Shown: positions 58,810 to 64,000 of the stretch, one piece after another
Layout: each line of letters begins with the position of its first letter
Position numbering within the stretch: position 1 is the first letter of the stretch
Assembly (NCBI GenBank): GCA_022316685.1
Contig: JAKJHU010000065.1
Location: forward strand, 3,714,322 to 3,778,321
Origin: Progne subis subis
Lineage: Eukaryota > Chordata > Aves > Passeriformes > Hirundinidae
DNA length: 64,000 nucleotides
Reading direction: 5' to 3'
Translations under genes and position numbers: made by a program
The notes under the pieces: generated by a model
The model's database searches: none
Told to the model about the DNA's origin: nothing
Seen by the model: only the letters and a program-made list of their open reading frames with translations

Positions 58810-59450
58810 AGCATGTGGCAATTTGTATTCCAGGGAAAGCAAAACCCCAGCTCTCGGGAGTTTGAGTGGAGGGGGGAGGCTGGGACGGAGGTGGGGACGG
58901 CCATAAGCACTTCAGGTGGGCAACTTGCTATTGCAGAAGCTGGAATATGCCAAAAAAACGCCGAGGCGAACCTTCTGTGGGAACGAGGGTGCGGTTGTGA
59001 GCTGCCCGGCAGCAGGATGAGATCTCGCTCCTGTATTTCATCCCCGCGGCACAAGCCGCATCCCGAGCGCAGCCGGGAGGAAGAGCCCAAATCCCAGCGC
59101 TCCCGAGCCCAGCGGCTGCGGCGGGGAGTCGGACTTTTTTGGCTCTGCAAGGGCTGCCAAGGAGGTCAGCACGGGGGGCTCCCGGCACGGATCCTTCTGC
59201 TCTGTGGGAATTTCCCTCTTGAGCGACCGCTGCACTTTTTAACGCAAAGATTAATGGAAGGGGGCCGTGGAAAGGGCCGGAGCGCCCGAATGAGTTCATC
59301 CGTCTCCAGGCAAGCGTGCAGCCGGTGAGTCAGCGGCACCGCTTCCTGCACGCCGATGCTCCGCCGGGAGCTCTCCCAGCGACCCGGCCCAGCCCTGCGA
59401 AGGCTGGGAACTCGCGGGACCGCATCACCACATGCTGCAAACTGCGGGCT
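58810..59450. promoter_or_regulatory. CpG-rich block, possible promoter or enhancer
   Basis: CpG sites become frequent from about 58960 to 59430, peaking near 59040-59130, in otherwise CpG-poor intergenic DNA. It contains a splice-donor-like GCCG|GTGAGT at 59324/59325 overlapping an AP-1/MARE-like TGAGTCAGC at 59326-59334. A 171-codon open frame (58813-59328) runs through it, but no family is recognised. Lying downstream of SLMAP, it could be a promoter of a non-coding RNA or a distal element of the next gene (FLNB in other vertebrates); both are inference. Confidence 0.45.
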
Positions 59451-59472
59451 GTTAATGCTATAAAATAAAAAC

Positions 59473-59484
59473 TAATCTGGATTA
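59473..59484. promoter_or_regulatory. Inverted homeodomain-type motif TAATCTGGATTA
   Basis: Two opposed TAATC/GATTA half-sites, as used by K50 homeodomain factors, followed by ATTAATTA and just 3' of the CpG-rich block. Motif match only. Confidence 0.25.
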
Positions 59485-59817
59485 ATTACACTGCACATGT
59501 TATTCATCTATAATCCTACTCCCTGGCCTCTTTCCTTCCCGGCATAGTTCCCCATTGTTTTCTCCACGGCTCCTAAGGTGTCCTTGACCTCCTTTGGGTT
59601 CCTCCGTTTTTTTCCAAGGGCTGGGATGACAAAGGTGCCTGGCTGGCAGCAGTGCCTGCTCTGCCAATTCACCTGGGGCAGACCCAGGTCTGTATGTGGA
59701 GGCATAGGCAGCCAGTCAGAGCTGTCATCTGGCTTTTATGGGTCACCAGCAGTGACCTGTGATGGCAGGGAGGTGCTGCAGCACAGCAGGGTGGGTGGCT
59801 GGAAGTGCTCCTGGGCA
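59485..59817. other. Intergenic DNA, nothing recognised
   Basis: No conserved exon or repeat seen between the CpG-rich block and the CR1 tail. Confidence 0.6.
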
Positions 59818-59905
59818 CAGGATCATGGAATATCAGGACTTGGAAGGGACTCGTTGAGTCCAGCTCCTGGCCCTGCACAGGGCAACCTCAGGACACCAGA
59901 AGTGA
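59818..59905 (-). mobile_element. CR1 LINE 3'-end fragment
   Basis: On the minus strand it reads CCCTGTGCAGGGCCAGGAGC, then TGGACTCAACGAGTCCCTTCC and AAGTCCTGATATTCCATGAT, the standard CR1 3' end. Roughly 90 bp, strongly 5'-truncated. Confidence 0.85.
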
Positions 59906-62900
59906 TGGTCCTGGTGGGGGATGCACACAGATGTGTCTGTTTCCACGATGTTACAAAGGTTTGTCGCTACATCCAGAAATGGGTTGAAAATTAAATCCGG
60001 CCACGCAGGGGACTGGCCTGTAGTTGCAACCAGTTCTTACTCTGAAATAGAGCATTGTGTCAAACCAGTTGTCTTCCTCACATGGAAATGGTGGTGTTCA
60101 TGTGCAAACTTGTGTGCAGTCCTGGCTGCAGCACTCTGGGGTGAGACAGCCCCTCACTGCACTGCAAGGACCTGGAGGGAAACAGGGCCAAAATGCCAGA
60201 ATTTTCCTTCCTAGGACACATCTCTCAACTGCATCGCTGACCCGTGGCCAGGGAAGAGAAGCCGCAACGACAGATTCAGGCCTGGAGAGCTGAAGGCACC
60301 CAGGTGCCCCCTCCAGCTCATCCTCCACCACAGGGATCCTGGCACAGGCTTGTTTAGCAGCAGGTCTGGGGGTTGAGCTCAGAGGGACCTACAGCGTTGT
60401 GACTGAGTGTCATCACCTGCCTGGGCAGCTGCAGGAGGCTGCTGTCTCTCCTACTGCTCTGCCTGGAGATTATCCAGCTCTGGTAAATGTGTTGCTGCCA
60501 TGGGTGCTGGGAGATGAAAGGTGTCAGCTCGACAGAGCAGCCTGTAGCATAAGGTCTGGTTGCCATCTAGAGCCTGTGGCAACATTCCCAATGACTTGGG
60601 TGAGAGAAGCACCAGGACCCTGATCCCTTGAGGTGATTAAAGATCTAAGACTTGCTAAATCTGGACAAAATAAGCTGTACTTTTGTTTTGCTGTGAGTTG
60701 TTTCATGCAAGAAGAGACTTTGAAATGATCTTAATGCCTCACAGAGGATTGTTGCACTTTCATGTGATGCCAGTGGGATCAGTGGGTGCTCTGGTGGGGT
60801 CCCAGGGTGCAGTGCCTGGAGGTCTCCAGCCCCCCCAGCAGCAGCAGTGAATTATGGGCATCATTCTGGTATTTTCCAAAATGTTCTGAATGAGTTTTTG
60901 CTGCAGTCGCTTCCAGCAGGTGTTTTTAAATGTGGTGACCATTTGTTTTTTCTCCAGCCTTTGCTTTTCTTCCCTGTTCACCTGCTTGAACATTGTTGCC
61001 ACAGGGAAAAGAATTCGAGGGTTCAAGCACCGGCTGGATTTTTTTTTTTCATTTTATTCTTTTCTTTTTCTTTTCCTTTTTTTTTTTTTTTTTTTATGAC
61101 TGCATTTTTAAATGACATGTTTATTAGTGTGGGCCTCGTCTTCAAAACAAAGTGTTTTGAAACTAATTTTGCAAACAGCTGTTGCAAAGGACAGCCCAAA
61201 CCAGAGACCTTTCACATCTGTATCTCTGACTGTGTCCCTGCAAAAGTGATGTCAGCATGGAGGGTTCTGGGGTAGGTACAAGAGGGGCTCGTGACCCCCA
61301 TAGGGCAGTTAAAGAGCTGTTTTGAACTCTTGGTCTGTCCCAGTGTCCCCTCAAACTCTCCCACCAGCTCAGACATCCCCAGGACCGCTCTTCCTCAAGA
61401 AAACATGCAATTCTTAAGTGGTTTCAATACAGTAACTTGGGGAATCTGCGTGTTGGTGCAACAGACCTCGCCCACACCTGAACCCCTTCCTCCTGCACCT
61501 GCTCCCTGCGATCACCAGCCTTGGGAAGTTGTGGCATTTACCAAAACCAACCTGGCTGTGGCTATGCTTTCAGTGGCACTTTGTGCATCTGCTTTAGATT
61601 GTTTGAAATTACAGCAAAGGGCCAGCTCTGTCTGGAGTTAGAGGTGAGACCAAAGAAATGAGGCTTAAAATTCAAAGCAATCTGACCTGCCCTGCCATGG
61701 CGTAATGGTCTGAGTAAGGCACTGGCACAGAGCCATCTCCCTGCCTCCTGTGGGAGATGCTTTAACAGCTCCTCACATGGGCAGTTCGAATGATGTACAC
61801 ACAGACAAAAAGAAAATAGCATTTAATTGAAACGCTGTATATGTATATACGTTTTTAGGGTAAATAAAACAGATTGGACAAATATTTATTTCTGCCTCTA
61901 CTGCTACGGAGCAAACTTTCTCACAGCTTTTGACAGAAATAATCTGTTTTTTAGCCATGATGGCGAATTTGTCATGACAAGGTTTCATTCCGAATGTTTC
62001 AGGATTTCCTGATTGGTTCTCATGCAATTATTTTGATTAACAATGAGGTTTTCAGACCAACTTGAAAGGGTCTCAGAGCCTTATGAATAACCTGTCTCTT
62101 GGTTATTCCTCTCACTGTGATTATTTTCTGCAGCTTTCTAGCACTGGAATCAAATTCTTTGGAAATCAAAGAAAAACTACATCTTAAAAATATTTCATAT
62201 CTCCACCCCCCCTTTGAGAAGGATTTCTTTAAGTTTAGAAAAATGCTTGTACCCATGTCAAAAAAATAGAAAAGCATAGAATTGGAATAAGAATGAAATC
62301 CCAATGTAATTTTTTAATGAAAAGATTTATTTTTAATAAAAAGATGAATGGTTTAGGTGGTCATTTCTGTGAGAAGGCAACGTCTGAAAACAGAAACTTA
62401 GAAGTATTCAGGGCATTTCTGATTAAAAAAAAAAAAGAAATATCTCATGCTAGAAACCTCTGGATGTTTCTCTTTCATTTATAAACATAGGGGGGAGCTT
62501 AAGGGATTAGGAAACATCCATTAGTGCTGTTTACTCAGATTTCATCATTCTGTTCTGGTCACTTAAATTTTTTACCCTTTTTTTAAGATGATGTGGGAAT
62601 CTCAGACTGGCTTTAGAGTGTGCTTGCCAGCAGTTCCCCTCCTCACTGCCCGTCTCTGTACTGCAGGTGATGGCATCTTTCTCCAGATGGGAACAGTCCT
62701 CTGGAGTTCCCATTCCTGGCAGAAAATGCCATCAGTGGCAAGTATCCTTAATTAAAGCAATGTATAATGTGCTTGGACCCAGAGCATCCTAGGCAGGGTC
62801 CAAATCAGCGGGGACTGCACCTCCTTGAACTGTGTCCACAAGTGCCCATAGCACACTGGGCTCCTGCTCACGGGCAGGTGAGAAATGAGACCTGGCTGCT

Positions 62901-64000
62901 GCTCCCTAGAGATGCACGTGGAATAACCCACCCTCTGTATTTTCAGCTGGGAAGTCACCAGCATTTCATGCAGCTGCTTACCTGACACCAGGAAGGGCTG
63001 TGGCCAGAGTGCTGGAGCTGCCTGGCCCCAGGGGAGGGAAGGGTGTCCAGCACGGCTCCACGGTGCCCACCCTGGCACTGCCACCCCTCACTGAACTGTC
63101 CAGGAAGATGGAAGGTTGATGCCAAGCAGGTGAGCCTAAACATCTGCAGTGTTAATCTGCATTCACCAGATCAATTTGTCACCTTACAATAATTTAAATA
63201 GAATAATGGATTTAAATGTCATAGTGGCAGAACGCAGTGAGGATTGAGAGGGGTGCTTTTGATACAAGCTGAGAAGCCTGTAAATGAAAAAAAAAAAACC
63301 AAGATTTTGCTTTCTGTGAAAGTGAAGAATTCTGAGTTCAAGCAGTTACCCAACCAAACTGTCCAAGTTAAGCAAACACACAAGCTTAAGGTAAGTACAT
63401 GTAGCAGCATATTTTCTTTCATACCACCAAAAGTGGAAACATAAGCCGTGTGTCTGATGTCATCTCCATGCAGATAGGTTTGAAATGCTGGCATCTGAAA
63501 CATCATTACTTCTACAGTGAACTTTTTAAAACTCTATTATTGCTGCTAATATTATGTATATGTATTTTGGAAGTAATTTCCCCGGACACCAATAAAACAT
63601 TCTAACAGAGTTTTGTTCTCCAAACAATTTTAACCTGTGTTTTGTCTTTTGGGGAGTATTTTTGGCCCCCAGGCAATACAGAAGAAAAATTGCTGGCTAA
63701 GTAACACCAGATGCAGGAGACTGCTGGCCACTAGAGAGCTCCCAGATGAGAAGGCCTTACGGGCTGAAATACAAATATGTTTTGTAATGAAAGCAAGAAC
63801 CCTCTTTTACTTTAGGGCACAGGGACCAGCCATGAAATACAGAAAGGTTTTTTGCTTGGATTACAGCAAGAGGCATCATTGTCCGTAATGGCATTTTTCA
63901 TACCTGAAATCAAAAACCCTAAAGCTGTTCTCCCTCCAGAGCAAGGTTTGGAAAATTATCTTAAATGTTGGTGTTTGCTGATCTAAAGAATGAATGAAAA
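59906..64000. other. Intergenic DNA to the window end, no gene recognised
   Basis: Contains a T-rich tract at 61039-61095 and scattered donor- and acceptor-like sites, including AAG|GTAAGT at 63390/63391. I found nothing matching the first coding exon of FLNB, the expected next gene. Frames such as 60847-61275, 62752-63084 and 63219-63506 are not recognised. Confidence 0.65.
61039..61095. repeat. T-rich low-complexity tract
   Basis: Long T-runs broken by single C or A bases, ending in about 20 consecutive T. Confidence 0.95.

Noticed and set aside
58813..59328. 171-codon frame through the CpG-rich block
   Set aside because: Arg/Ser/Gly-rich composition follows base content; a 123-codon frame overlaps on the minus strand; no homology recognised.
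59906..64000. First coding exon of FLNB, the expected downstream gene
   Set aside because: No frame resembles the filamin actin-binding domain on either strand, so it must lie beyond the window if synteny holds.

Overview
The window is vertebrate nuclear DNA and almost certainly avian. It holds most of one large intron-rich gene, a diverged CR1 LINE, a second CR1 tail, and a tRNA-derived SINE with a CR1-like tail. That SINE resembles TguSINE1, known from passerine birds, so a songbird or relative is the best guess (bird: very likely; passerine: likely). From memory, SLMAP and its neighbour FLNB lie on chicken chromosome 12.

Bases 1-230 are a GC- and CpG-rich block with stacked GC boxes, ending in a good splice donor. 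It may be an internal promoter and first exon, because the exons for the N-terminal FHA domain of SLMAP are not seen in the window and presumably lie upstream. From 2258 to 40091 the plus strand carries 21 coding exons plus one alternative 3' coding exon of SLMAP (sarcolemma-associated protein). They run without a break from the residue just after the FHA domain to the C-terminus (729 codons plus stop). Reading frame and splice sites agree at every junction. SLMAP is a tail-anchored coiled-coil protein of the STRIPAK phosphatase-kinase complex. The two alternative membrane anchors are both present: one in exon 38895-38984, the other in the terminal exon at 40002. The 3' UTR probably ends near 41.93 kb.

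The introns are AT-rich and mostly unremarkable. Exceptions are a seven-copy 50-bp minisatellite (9291-9640), a perfect 30-bp palindrome (15842-15871), a small perfect hairpin (30491-30516) and a GC-rich block just before the last exon.

From about 41.95 kb to the end I recognise no protein-coding gene; in mammals the next gene is FLNB, whose first coding exon I do not see here. This interval holds a possible orphan terminal exon with a poly(A) signal (45158-45403), the CR1 plus SINE pair (49085-49473), another CR1 tail on the minus strand (59818-59905) and a CpG-rich block (58810-59450) that could be a promoter or enhancer. Base composition looks more GC-rich after about 48.5 kb. I found no evidence of a new multi-gene system; the items most worth checking are the minisatellite, the two CpG-rich blocks and the orphan exon.
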